Counted from the stretch's first letter, positions 30,926-40,974 are shown. The stretch is DNA of 64,000 bases from Oegoconia quadripuncta (GCA_949316235.1 OX438757.1:18190005-18254004), one strand, 5' to 3'. Notes: a model not told the origin generated them from the letters alone. Numbers and translations: made by a program.

Positions 30926-31675
30926 TTAATTGGAATAATTTTTTTTTATTATTAATTCGAATTTAAATTCGGCGCTTAATTAGGAACAGGGTTACAGTAC
31001 CCTCCTTTCGGCTTGGTTTTAGTCACGTAAATAGGTATCTATGCTTTAACAAATTCTCGAATCTCTTATCAATTGCGCCAATTTTCTAAATATGTGAGTC
31101 AGAAAATGTTCCCGTTAAAAAAAGGCCCTGTGTACACAACTCTATAACTAAAATATCGTGCAGTATATAGACAACTGAATATTTAATAACAACACATCGC
31201 GTTTGAGGAAAAATCATTTACTTCACTGTATACTTTAGAAACAAAGCCTTTCAGAATGTCAATATTGACGCAGTTGGTCGAATGCAACATTATAGCCTAG
31301 TAAGGATACATAAATTTTAGAGCGTAACTTCCGTTACCGTCACGCGTGGCAACTTTACCATATTTTTCAAAAAAGTTGAAAAAGCAATTACTTATTCCCA
31401 TACATTTTTCACACATAATGTCAAAATATGACTCACCTCTAATTATTATCTTAGGCGAGGACAATTTCACAAACATTGAAAATTTACGTCTTATTCTACT
31501 TCAAAGCAACAGACTAAGAGTGGCCATAATGAAAAACTATTAGTGTTATCATAAAAAAAAAATATAAAAATGTTTCAATAAAATATTCAAAAAAAATTCT
31601 ACACGTGGATGTTGTTTGGATATAAGTTTTTCTTGGTGTCAAATATCTATCATAAGATAATAATTTACCAGGGAT
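30926..31675. other. Unassigned sequence
   Basis: Nothing recognised. Confidence 0.45.
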
Positions 31676-31830
31676 TTAATAGGCCCGTATAAAAACAGTT
31701 CTCAAAATTGACATGGCCTCAAATTGACGCTTGACAATCTGTTGCATATTAAAAGGGTATCAGAAAAAATGGTCTTGTGAGTGAGACGCGATCTCAATCT
31801 CAAGAACGATTTATTAATACGGTCCGTAAA
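31676..31830. repeat. Repeat-R copy (possible MITE)
   Basis: Left 'taataggcccgtataaaaac' and right 'gatttattaatacggtcc' are imperfect inverted ends. The interior 'cctcaaattgacgcttgaca' is shared with 49433-49556. Confidence 0.5.
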
Positions 31831-32027
31831 GTTCCTGAATTTGATTGAATAAAAATGTTTTCCTACAAATCGGTAGCTGACTTTTGTTATAGGGCAGATA
31901 TTTAGTTATTAAAGCCAAAATATTCAATTAATAATACCACTTTGAACTTCATTAGGTCATCGTTGTCTGAGATACTATGATCTAAACTATTTTTTTTTAT
32001 TAATAAAAACAGATTTATTTTTTTAAA
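31831..32027. other. Unassigned sequence
   Basis: AT-rich; nothing recognised. Confidence 0.4.
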
Positions 32028-32076
32028 CAGATGAGGGAGGCCTTTGCCCAGCAGTGGGACACTATGGGCTCTTAAT
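32028..32076 (+). mobile_element. RTE-clade LINE 3' terminus
   Basis: Reads REAFAQQWDTMGS then a stop, followed by (TAA)n. This is the undisrupted version of the 29940/30226 site. Confidence 0.6.
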
Positions 32077-32089
32077 AATAATAATATGA

Positions 32090-32250
32090 CCCATTTGTAC
32101 GGCTGTAGCACACACATACTCTAATGTATCCTGATGTTACTTTTATGAATTGTTATAAAATATGTTTATCCAATTGCTTTGGAACTTATGGTATGTGTGT
32201 GATTGGAGATACAAATAAACGATCTATCTATCTATCTATCTATCTAATAA
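32090..32250 (+). mobile_element. LINE-M 3' end
   Basis: 'cccatttgtacggctgtagc' to 'gtgattggagatacaaataa', then (CTAT)6 tail at 32223-32247. Nearly the same block is at 52918-53065. Confidence 0.75.
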
Positions 32251-32433
32251 TTAATAAATAGCTGCTTTTATTTAGAAAATAGTTACAGGAATTCTAAGTA
32301 TCTTCCATGACGCAATGAAGTTCACAGTCGTAAGTTTAAATTAATATTATACAAGGTTATTTACTGTATACACGATACCTGAAATTATTTTGATCAGAAG
32401 CACGTGTGGAATCGATTCCGCCTATAAAAATAT
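32251..32433. other. Unassigned sequence
   Basis: Nothing recognised. Confidence 0.4.
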
Positions 32434-32495
32434 GTACCCCACTGGGGATCGAACCTGTGACTTTTGTTGTTTACATTGAGTCACGGAGGCTTTTT
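32434..32495 (-). mobile_element. SINE-A head fragment
   Basis: Minus-strand head only: 'gagtcacggaggct' with B-box 'aggttcgatcccc' near 32445. Confidence 0.7.
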
Positions 32496-32982
32496 TGGTA
32501 AACAAAATATAACCTTGTATATTTTATAACTAAATATCTATACTCCATAGAATTAATATCATAAATAACTAAACCAAGCTAGCGATTTCTTAGGAAACAC
32601 GTTTATTCAATCAGCACCGGTAGGTCCATTCAAGTGACAAAATTAGGAACTTTATGACTTTTTTTTTAAATCTTATTTTAAGGAGCTTAGTCGAAAGCGA
32701 CTATGCCGCTCCATTGGTACAGCTTACTTATGTACTAGACGGCTAATTCCTCCGTCCTAAATTATACATAGTTTTGGCTTAAATTATACATGTGATTATC
32801 GGAAGTAAAACTTGTTCGTTTACTGGACTATATTATAATGCAAGTGATTTACGATGCCAAGTCATAGGGCAAACACCTTATAAAGGTGTTAATAGTATAA
32901 TTCCTTCATTCAAGTCGTAGTTGGCTAAAAATAAAGAATTTTTGACCTTTGTACCGCCTCTATACTTCTAATTACCGCCTAT
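32496..32982. other. Unassigned sequence
   Basis: Nothing recognised. Confidence 0.45.
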
Positions 32983-33360
32983 AATATTGGGTCTTTACCT
33001 ATGAAATTGGGGTTTTGTTTTCTTCGTTAATCATTATGTACCAATTCCTGCGATTTTCAAAGCTATTCAAGGTTTCACATGAAATTTTTTTAATTTCTGG
33101 CCTAAATCACGTAATAAAAAAAAATTGAACAGAGCTCTTTTCATGTGCTTCCCATAATCATTTCATAGATTCGCTGAAACTTTTATAAAGGGGTTAACGC
33201 TACCTATACTCAACTTAATGTTATCCGATAATACACACAAAGTTTAGTTCAATTTGGATTTGCTGTTCCCAAAAAAAAATCAAAAATGTTTGTGTGGAGA
33301 AAACAGCCTTAATGAAATTCTTCATAAAAAACGCCAATTTCATAGGTAAGGACCTAATAT
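32983..33360. mobile_element. MITE-2 copy 1
   Basis: Inverted ends of about 34 bp: left GGTCTTTACCTATGAAATTG, right its near-perfect reverse complement ending 'ataggtaaggacct'. The interior has 'aacagagctcttttcatgtg' and 'tttggatttgctgttcccaa'. Noncoding. Reversed copy at 47510, third copy at 59056. Confidence 0.85.
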
Positions 33361-33606
33361 AACCACCTATTCATCCGTACTTTCCACGTTACAATAGAAA
33401 AAGACTAACAAGGTAGTTTTAAATCGCTAAGAAAAGATTCATTTTGTTAAGCTCCAAGCAGACACATCTTAAGCTTGTAGCCAGCTCTTGGCAGCTTAAC
33501 TCATCGATCAATATCCGAACAACATGCTGCTTCACGAACAGCTCATTGTTTAGTTAACAAGCTAGTTTAATACACAGCTTTAGTTACGTTTATTGCGTGA
33601 TTGGAG
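33361..33606. other. Unassigned sequence
   Basis: Nothing recognised. Confidence 0.4.
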
Positions 33607-33851
33607 CTTTTTTTATGCACAACGGGTAACCTCAATCACACCTGATGTTAACCGATGAGGCCGAAGGTGGATACCCCATGTTATTTGGGGGATTGGCTAT
33701 TTTAGATAAGATGGTGTTATTTAGCCAAGCGGACATTTAAAAATGTCCTACCACCAACCAAACCGAGTACTAAACATGTCCCGCTGGGAATCGAACCCCC
33801 GACCTCTGATTCGTAAACCCAATGTTGTTTACATTGAGCCACGGAGGCGGT
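33607..33851 (-). mobile_element. SINE-A with internal deletions
   Basis: Poly-T at 33608, head end 'gccacggaggcggt' at 33851. Several pieces of the body are missing. B-box region changed ('gggttcgattccc'). Confidence 0.85.
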
Positions 33852-34061
33852 GTTTGTGAAATAGTTCTTACCCATGTTGGATAGAAATTGGTCAGTAATA
33901 AGAAGGCTTGCGTTTCCAACTGATATATCCTCCAATATATTTTTGACCTATAGGTAGATACTTGATAGATAGATGGATAATGTTGTGATTGGGGTCAATG
34001 GTGACCCTTTTGGTGTTTTGGTGGTTGGTACATTGAGCCACGGGGGGGGGGGGGGGGGGGG
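33852..34061. repeat. Segment X (duplicated at 40046) ending in a 20-G run
   Basis: 33852-34017 matches 40046-40207 almost base for base ('acccatgttggatagaaatt', 'aggtagatacttgatagata'). A SINE-A head scrap 'cattgagccac' at 34031-34041 is followed by 20 consecutive G (34042-34061). Confidence 0.8.
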
Positions 34062-34135
34062 TAAGATTTGAGTTAATGTCACGAATTTCTTCACCTCCAT
34101 CAATTAATCATATTTCTCTGAAGGTACTGTTTTTA

Positions 34136-34440
34136 GATAGGTACTTACATACATAACGTCACGACCTTTCTCCCAAATATGGTGGTCAGAGATATCCCAA
34201 ACAATAATGTTTGGGTGTTTCAAAGTTAATCATAAATTTTATGCCACTTCCACACTTCTCAACGTATGTATACGACTCGACCTTTATCCCAAACGTGGTG
34301 GTCAGACATATCCCAAACATTGGCTTTTGGGTGTTCCAACTGTTTAATAATTGAAACAATATCCACGGTTCCCATGAAATATACAGAACATACGTGACAG
34401 GGGGTGAGCCCATCGCCGTTGAAACGTGCAAAACTACAAT
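34136..34440. repeat. Repeat-K copy
   Basis: Two blocks with 'gtggtcagagatatcccaaa' and 'gtggtcagacatatcccaaa' plus 'gacagggggtgagcccatcg'. Same family as 19450 and 46300. Confidence 0.6.
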
Positions 34441-34442
34441 AT

Positions 34443-35084
34443 ACCCGAGTATTATGTATATTTTCTGTGGTTCTACTTCACGACTAGATTAGATGAGATA
34501 AAAAAGTTGATTGAACCAATGACCTATATTTATTCCGCAAATATTGCCATTTTTAATCTCCGAGGCAAAAGGAGTGTCATAGATTTAAAGTTTTTTTTAA
34601 TTTTTTTTATGCATAACAGGTTGGTACTTGACCTCAATCACACCTGATGTTAAGTGAAGATGAGGTCGAAGATGAAAGCGTACTGACCCGGAAACCCCAA
34701 CACATTTGGGGGACTGGCTATCTTATCTCTGACAACCGGAACACGACAATGCTATTAACATTGCTGCTTGGCGGCAGATTTAGATAAGATGGTGGTAGCT
34801 AGCCAGGCGGACATTTAAAATGCGCTACCACCAACCAAACCGAGTACTTAAACATGTACCCCGCTGGGGATCGAACCCGCGACCTCCTAATCGTAAACCC
34901 AAAGTTTGTTTACATTGAGCCACGGAGGCGGAGTCTATGTCTGTTTGTGGCATTGTAGCTTTACTACTGGCCGCGTATTTGAAAATGTTTTTTTAAATAA
35001 CAAAGCTGGTGTTTTTTTTTTTTAAGAACCGTCGACCTCCGTTTTGTCAACTTTATGTGGTTTACACCGAGCCCAGGAGGCAGT
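34443..35084. repeat. Segment Y (duplicated at 39490) with SINE-A insertion and an old SINE-A scrap
   Basis: 34443-34590 and 34932-35021 are contiguous in the copy at 39490-39721 ('ttcacgactagattagatga', 'ggcattgtagctttacta'). SINE-A sits between them here. 35022-35084 is a very decayed SINE-A head ('gtcgacctccgttttgtcaa'). Confidence 0.8.
34591..34931 (-). mobile_element. SINE-A, full length, inserted in segment Y
   Basis: Poly-T from 34591, B-box 'gggttcgatcccc' near 34875, head end at 34931. The empty site is visible at 39649-39652. Confidence 0.9.
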
Positions 35085-35261
35085 TATGCAATCACTATCA
35101 ATATCACACTCATTCTATATACATATACTGCAAAACAATTTTTTAAATCTTATCTAAAAACTTACTGTGTGGTTTCAGCACTCAAATAGAATATAACCAA
35201 ACCGTATCTTCACGTGGGTATCGTTAAAGGCGACTAAGGGGCTTTATTATCACTTATTAAA
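35085..35261. other. Unassigned sequence with repeat-K scrap
   Basis: 'cgttaaaggcgactaagggg' at 35221-35241 resembles the repeat-K end. Confidence 0.35.
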
Positions 35262-35500
35262 TTTTAAATGTCAGCCTGGCTAGGTACCACCATCTTATCT
35301 AAATTTGCCGCCAAATAGCAATGTTAATAGCATTGTTGTGTTCCGGTTGTGAGAGATAAGATAGCCAGTCCCCCAAATCCGCGTCCAGTGACTTCGCACT
35401 ACCCACAATCGGTCGTCAAAATTGACCCAAAGATTTAGAAAAGATGGTGGTACATCTTATCCAAGTCTGCCGTCAAGCAGCAATGTTATGCCCTGGATGT
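35262..35500 (+). mobile_element. SINE-A body fragments
   Basis: 35262-35378 carries 'ggctaggtaccaccatctta' to 'ccagtcccccaaat'. A second small body piece at 35426-35490 repeats 'ccgtcaagcagcaatgtta'. Confidence 0.7.
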
Positions 35501-36376
35501 ACGCGATAAAATAAACTAAAAAATGATGACAACATCATTCAAAGCCTTCAAAATCATTCAAATATTTATGAAAACAGTTAAAACTATATGAATCACCAGC
35601 ATAATACACGTTGCATGTTGATGGCCAATTTTGACGGCCAAAGGACACATGGGAAGAGAAACTTTGCTCAAAATAGATATCTTTGTCACAGTATATGCAA
35701 TGAGCAGTAGCTCCAGTAGTATCCTGTAGTGACAAGGTCAAGTTTATCAAATACATTGACCACTTTTAGCTTTATTCAGTTCAAAGATTAATTTATTTCT
35801 CACAAAGACAGCACACTTACACGAGAAAAAGGATAATTAGGTAACTAAATTAAATCTGTTTGGCTCTATCTATACAAATATCCAAAATTAGGGAGTAAAT
35901 ATTTCACATTATCGAATTTACAAAAGAAATGTAAATTTTGTGAGTTGGACCTTAATACCACAACACACAAACACGTGCCGCGGTATTTTTGAAGACGCCG
36001 AAAGTCGATCACTAGCCGCTCGCCGCGGGTGCTTGCCCCGGCGCCGTGATTTGCTGTGATTGGTTGCGCCCTGTGCCCCGCCACCCCCTTTGGCATCTTC
36101 CATATGAACGTTGCCTGTTTTTTCTCATTGATAAAATAAGGTACAATCGAAATGAAGTAAGTCTGTTAATTTGTATTTTCATGTGCACTTACATTTAATT
36201 TTTTTACTCGGAAACAAAATTTTTAAGGCTTGTTTTTTTAATGAATATATTATTTTATTGTCATGTACGTGCAATTGCCAAAGTTTATCGGGTTAATTTT
36301 GACCCTATAATATGTACTATAGCACTATACATATGTATACTTACATAATTAGATACATATATAATGCATACGATAC

Positions 36377-36416
<40 letters not shown>
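35501..36416. other. Unassigned, including a GC-rich CpG patch
   Basis: 35975-36100 is strongly GC-rich against the AT-rich background. On the minus strand it has a CCAAT-type 'caaccaatca' and 'gggtggcggggc', with a 61-76-codon frame through it. No protein family recognised. (TA)19 at 36379-36416 flanks the mariner element. Confidence 0.4.
36379..36416. repeat. (TA)19 tract, left of mariner element
   Basis: Pure TA run; the last TA is the target duplication of the element. The right counterpart is (TA)10 at 38537-38556. Confidence 0.95.
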
Positions 36417-36419
<3 letters not shown>

Positions 36420-36684
36420 GGCGTCCCAAAGTTATGGGACATGAAGGGGAAGTACCTTAAATATCGTAGATAGTGAATTTTGCTCAAAGAAGACTTTATG
36501 TTATTTTTAAAAGTTAGTAATTCTGCATTCATAGATTTTCTAAAAATTACTTGCTTCGGCTGGGAATCGAACCGACTTAAATGTGAAAAAAAAAACACCC
36601 TACTTTTATGATGCCAATCGAAAGAATAGCTAAAAAATAATAACTCTGCCTAAGTAACATAGTATTTTAAAAGAAAGGAACAAC
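36417..36684 (+). repeat. Left terminal inverted repeat, 268 bp
   Basis: Reverse complement of 38269-38536. Differences seen are a two-base change at about 36550 and one base in 'gacttaaatg' versus 'gactcaaatg'. It contains, on the minus strand, a perfect pol III B-box match GGTTCGATTCC (36563-36573). Confidence 0.93.
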
Positions 36685-37128
36685 ATAAAATGATTGAGTC
36701 AAATTTCAAGAAAGTTATTTATTGCCGACGACGTTCGAAAAGTAGCGATATTATCATTCCAAAGATAGCATTGATTATTCGTAAATAAGTACCCACTTCA
36801 TAAAATAGGTACTAACATAGTTTTCCTTATTATAAGTGCACGTGTAGATGAAATGATAAAACTTGTATTTCAATACGTCCTCTGTAAGCTAGACAGAAGG
36901 CAAATTAAAAACAAAAATAAATAATTTATAATTTGAAAATGGAACAGTTTATGACAGCGTTTGTTTGAATGCATACTTTTTAAGATATTTTAAAAAGAAG
37001 TGATATTTTTAAACGTTGTTCTTAAATTTGAAAATGGAACAGTATGTGCGAGCGTTTGTTTTTCGGATATTGATCTGTTTAGTCTCAATTCACTTACACA
37101 AGTGTTATTGTGTTAATTTATTGCGAAC

Positions 37129-38190
37129 ATGGCATATCAAGTAAGTTTTGATCTAATGGAAGCATATTTTTTGAACGATAAAGATATCTCTAGAAGTTTG
37201 CGGTGGTATGGCGTAAAATATCCTGATAGACAAATACCGTCTCGTAAAGTTTTGAAAAGGCTTGTGAACAATTTGAAAACTCTGGGACGTTTCGATAAAC
37301 GCCCAAGAGAACCACAGCAAGAAAACCATACGATCAACGACGAAGAACTTGGTATTTTAATTTACTTTTCGGCTTTTCCGAAAGCATCGGTGAGAGAAGG
37401 AGAACATGAAATTGGAGTTTCAAAAAGTAAAATACACCGTGTATTAAAAAAACACGGTTTTAAGAGTTATGTTGAAGGACGATTGGTTCAAAAATTACTT
37501 CCGGGCGATACAGAAAGGAGAAAAAATTTCTGTCTTGATATCCAGGCACGATTGCTCGAAGATCCAAATTTTTTGGATAATATTATTTGGACAGACGAAT
37601 CTAACTTTAGCAATAACGGTATGTATAACCGCAACAATAATCGTATTTGGTCTAAAGAAAATCCCCTACGAGTGACTGAAACTAATAACCAAGTGCGTTT
37701 TTCACTCAACTGTTGGTGCGGACTTTTAAAAAACCGGGTTTTCTTAATCCATTTTTACCAAGGAACCTTGAACACAGAAAAGTATTTAGGAATACTTCAA
37801 ATTTTAAGGGATAAGATAAGAAACCATTCCGCGGCGGAGCAAGAAAACTTAATTTTCCAACAAGATGGAGCTCCGGCTCATAATAGTCGGAGAGCAGCAG
37901 ATTTTCTAAATGAATGTTTTCCTACATGGATTGGTACAAATGGACCGATTAGATGGCCGGCCAGATCCCCGGACCTCACACCATTAGATTTCTTCTTTTG
38001 GGGATACGTGAAAGATATGCTATACAAAAAGCGATACGAGAACGTAGGCGAGTTGCAAACAGAATTGTGCCATATCACATCGAGTGTTCACCATAAAATG
38101 ATTAGAAAATCAACAGGCAGCGGGCTCATTAAAAGATTGGCGATTTGCGTAAGACAAGAGGGATCACATTTTGAGCATTTAATTAATTAA
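37129..38190 (+). CDS. Mariner-type transposase, 353 aa, putative DD40D
   Basis: Catalyses cut-and-paste transposition at TA. The N-terminus (residues 3-55, with RYGVKYPDRQIPSRK-type helix-turn-helix) is of the DUF4817 type found in insect transposases. A second helix-turn-helix lies at about 72-112 (GVSKSKIHRVLKKHG). The DDE/D core has D156 (WTDES), D246 (QQDGAPAH) and D287 (SPDLTPLD). Ninety minus one residues separate the first two and 40 the last two, outside the DD34D mariner and DD37D maT spacings and near DD39-41D groups. The C-terminus ends GSHFEHL, as in relatives. The start is the first ATG of the frame; an ATTAAA signal follows at 38249. No frameshift or stop is present, so it may be functional. 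Confidence 0.92.
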   Translation: MAYQVSFDLMEAYFLNDKDISRSLRWYGVKYPDRQIPSRKVLKRLVNNLKTLGRFDKRPREPQQENHTINDEELGILIYFSAFPKASVREGEHEIGVSKSKIHRVLKKHGFKSYVEGRLVQKLLPGDTERRKNFCLDIQARLLEDPNFLDNIIWTDESNFSNNGMYNRNNNRIWSKENPLRVTETNNQVRFSLNCWCGLLKNRVFLIHFYQGTLNTEKYLGILQILRDKIRNHSAAEQENLIFQQDGAPAHNSRRAADFLNECFPTWIGTNGPIRWPARSPDLTPLDFFFWGYVKDMLYKKRYENVGELQTELCHITSSVHHKMIRKSTGSGLIKRLAICVRQEGSHFEHLIN

Positions 38191-38268
38191 TTTACAAAAA
38201 AATACCTACTTAATTGACTACGGCAGTTTCATGTATGTTTTTTATTTGATTAAAATGATTAATTTCAC

Positions 38269-38536
38269 GTTGTTCCTTTCTTTTAAAATACTATGTTACT
38301 TAGGCAGAGTTATTATTTTTTAGCTATTCTTTCGATTGGCATCATAAAAGTAGGGTGTTTTTTTTTTCACATTTGAGTCGGTTCGATTCCCAGCCGAAGC
38401 ATTTAATTTTTAGAAAATCTATGAATGCAGAATTACTAACTTTTAAAAATAACATAAAGTCTTCTTTGAGCAAAATTCACTATCTACGATATTTAAGGTA
38501 CTTCCCCTTCATGTCCCATAACTTTGGGACGCCCTG
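38269..38536 (-). repeat. Right terminal inverted repeat, 268 bp
   Basis: Mirror of 36417-36684. B-box match GGTTCGATTCC at 38380-38390 on the plus strand, so both B-boxes point outward. Frames reading outward through both repeats (MFFFSHLSRFDSQPK...) are by-products. Confidence 0.93.
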
Positions 38537-38556
38537 TATATATATATATATATATA
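38537..38556. repeat. (TA)10 tract, right of mariner element
   Basis: Pure TA run beginning with the TA target duplication. Confidence 0.95.
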
Positions 38557-39409
38557 CATTACAGAAACAAAAAGAAGGTACAACAAAAAGAATTACACAT
38601 ATCATTTCAATTTTATTAAAGGTCTGTCTCATTTTAGGGGTTTTTTTGTAATACAATTTATACAATATACCTATTCACTGTTAAAATCAATATACTCGTA
38701 TATTTAACTTTGACTTTCGTTCATCTAAGGATTTCCTCGTTTCTGATTCTATTTCGTAGTGAATTTTTTTATAACTAATTAATAGGTATTAGATAATGAG
38801 ATATCCCTTAATTACTCGCGCCTAAAAACTCACACAGGTACTCGCGTGGAGTACTCTGCCTGCCTCCTCTCTCTCTACATCTCTGACCTGGGTCTGTTTG
38901 AACCCCTGACTCACTCTATAGAGACTAAGCAACTCCGGGACACCTATACAAGTGAATTATGAAGTAATGAGCGCTTTAGGCAGCTACCAGGCGCGTAGAG
39001 AAGATAGTAACAAAATGGAATGACACAATTTTGAATATGCACTGGGGTCCAAGTGAACCCCACGCCAGTAATTATGGATAAAAAAATTTTAATTTTAGTA
39101 GGACAAGTAATTACAGTTGCTCGAAGTGAGTTTTATATAATTCTGTATGTAGCACCGCTTTGTCCCGTGTTGTGATACTGTGGGCTACTGTAATTATGGT
39201 GTGTGCTGTGACTCAGGATATTTTAACTGTGTTAGTCACTCTCTGCGAACCCGTCTGTGAGTCAACAGACCGAGGATTTTGTACTTTTTGTGGAACGAAT
39301 CTGATGTCGAATGAAAAATTTGATTCTCGTTGATTGTGATCAATTGATGCAGAATCCAAAATTAAATGTTAGACGAATGAAAAAACGGGAGTTTGGGGAC
39401 CGATTGTGG
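38557..39409. other. Unassigned sequence
   Basis: A 'ctctctctc'-type patch near 38865-38875; no gene or repeat recognised. Confidence 0.45.
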
Positions 39410-39721
39410 GTAATGACCTGTGACAGGCCTGCGAAATCAATGGGCGCGGGTTCGAATCCCGGTGCGGGTAAATATTTGTGTGATGATTTACGAGTATACA
39501 CAAAGTATTATGTATATTTTCTCTGTGGTTGTACTTCACGACTAGATTAGATGAGATAGTTGATTGAACCAATGACCTATATTTAGTCCGCAAATATTGC
39601 CGACTTTTAATCTCCGACGCAAAAGGAGTGTCATAGGTTTAAAGTCTACGTCTGTCTGTGGCATTGTAGCTTTACTACGGCTGGCCGTATTTGTAAACGT
39701 TTTTCATATAAGAAAGCTGGT
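39410..39721 (+). mobile_element. tRNA-headed repeat with segment Y
   Basis: 'gtaatgacctgtgacaggcc' with B-box 'gggttcgaatcccgg' (39448-39462), then segment Y (39490-39721) without the SINE-A that splits it at 34591. It may be a further SINE family whose body is segment Y. Confidence 0.55.
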
Positions 39722-40045
39722 GTTTTTTTATGCATAACGGGTTAACCCTTGACCTTAATCACACCTGATGTTAAGTGAAGACGAGGCCGAAGGTGGAAGC
39801 GTTCTGACCCGGAAACCCAAATATTTGGGGAACTGGCTACCTTATCTCTGACAAGCGGAACACAACAATGCTATTAACATTGCTGTTTAGCGGCAGATTT
39901 AGATAAGCTGGTGATAGCTAACCAGGCGAACATTTAAAATTCCCTACCACCAACCAAACCGAGTACTTAAACATGTACCCGCGATCGAACCCGCGACCTC
40001 CGAATCGTAAACCCAATGTTGTTTACATTGAGCCACGGAGGCGGT
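39722..40045 (-). mobile_element. SINE-A with damaged B-box
   Basis: Poly-T at 39723, head end 'ggcggt' at 40045. Around 39978 'gctggg' is deleted, so the B-box flank is shortened ('acccgcgatcgaacccgc'). Confidence 0.88.
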
Positions 40046-40207
40046 GTTTGTGAAATAGTTCCTACCCATGTTGGATAGAAATTGGTCAGTACTAAGAAGG
40101 TTTGCGTTTCCAACTGATATATCCACCAATATATTTTTAACCTATAGGTAGATACTTGATAGATAGATGGATCATGTTGTGATTAGGGTCAATTGTGACC
40201 CTTTTGG
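40046..40207. repeat. Segment X, second copy
   Basis: Matches 33852-34017; again directly follows a SINE-A head end. Confidence 0.8.
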
Positions 40208-40295
40208 TGTTGCGGGTGTCCATGGGCGGCGGTGATTGCTTTCAATCAGGTGACCCGCATGCTCGTTTGCCGCCCTCTCATGTAAAAAAAAAATC
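40195..40295 (+). mobile_element. LINE-E 3' end
   Basis: 'tgtgacccttttggtgttgc' to 'ccgccctctcatgt' plus poly-A. Confidence 0.8.
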
Positions 40296-40390
40296 GTAAA
40301 CTCTAGGGCGTTATACGAAAAAATTATCCCCTTTTTCCTAGAACTTGGGGCAAGTACAATACATGAAGGACCAAGGAAACATTTTTATTG

Positions 40391-40664
40391 TTAAATAAAT
40401 AAATATAAATAAATATCTTTCCACATACACACAGCGCCATCTAATGCCACTAGCAACTAGACTTGCGTTATAGATACCAGATGGTTGATATACTACACAA
40501 ATACATTTTTTTTGTAAATAAATACATATATAAATGAAAAACATCCATAACTCGGGAACACATGTCTGTATTCATCATACAAACATATGCCCCTAGCGGG
40601 ATTCGAACCCGCGACCTTTTGGTATAGCAGCAGAGTTTCTAACCACTACACCAAACAGGTCGTC
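40391..40664 (-). mobile_element. SINE-D, full length
   Basis: 3' tail (TAAA)n at 40391, B-box 'gggttcgaatcccgc' on the minus strand near 40605, head 'gacgacctgtttggtgtagt' ending at 40664. Confidence 0.88.
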
Positions 40665-40974
40665 AATCAGCCATTGGGCCAGCGTTATGGCCTAAACTCT
40701 CTCATATACGAGGTAAGGCCTATATCCCTGCAGTGGGATGTTTACGGGCTGATCTTGGATGATGATCTTGGATTAATTCAGTGCTGTGTGGTTTCGGTAC
40801 CTAAGAATATAACCCACCCATCTCTTTCTGTGGGTGTTACCACAGGAAGAGATGGTCCTACACCAAACAGGTCTAACTACTACACCAAATAACTATTTAA
40901 TGTGTTTAATATGGATAAGTATTTATCAAAACAAAAAACAGAAAGTATATTATGCATTTTACGGACGCCATGTT
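40665..40974. other. SINE-C scrap and a hairpin
   Basis: 'gtaaggcctatatccctgca' (40711-40730) is a SINE-C end on the plus strand. A 16-bp near-perfect inverted repeat 'ccatctctttctgtgg' / 'ccacaggaagagatgg' is at 40818-40855. Confidence 0.45.

Larger units (their letters stand above)
36417..38536 (+). mobile_element. Complete Tc1/mariner-superfamily transposon, 2120 bp
   Basis: Ends CAGGGCGTCCCAAAG / CTTTGGGACGCCCTG lie directly next to TA on both sides. The terminal inverted repeats are 268 bp long with few differences. A single uninterrupted transposase gene fills the middle. A direct repeat of about 36 bp ('tttgaaaatggaacagt' then 'gcgtttgttt') occurs at 36931-36966 and 37025-37061 in the 5' leader. 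TIR agreement and the open frame suggest recent or possibly current activity. Confidence 0.93.

Noticed and set aside
36341..36598. Frame MFFFSHLSRF.. in the left inverted repeat (and its twin at 38355-38651)
   Set aside because: Both are the same outward reading of the mariner inverted repeats and run into the TA tract.
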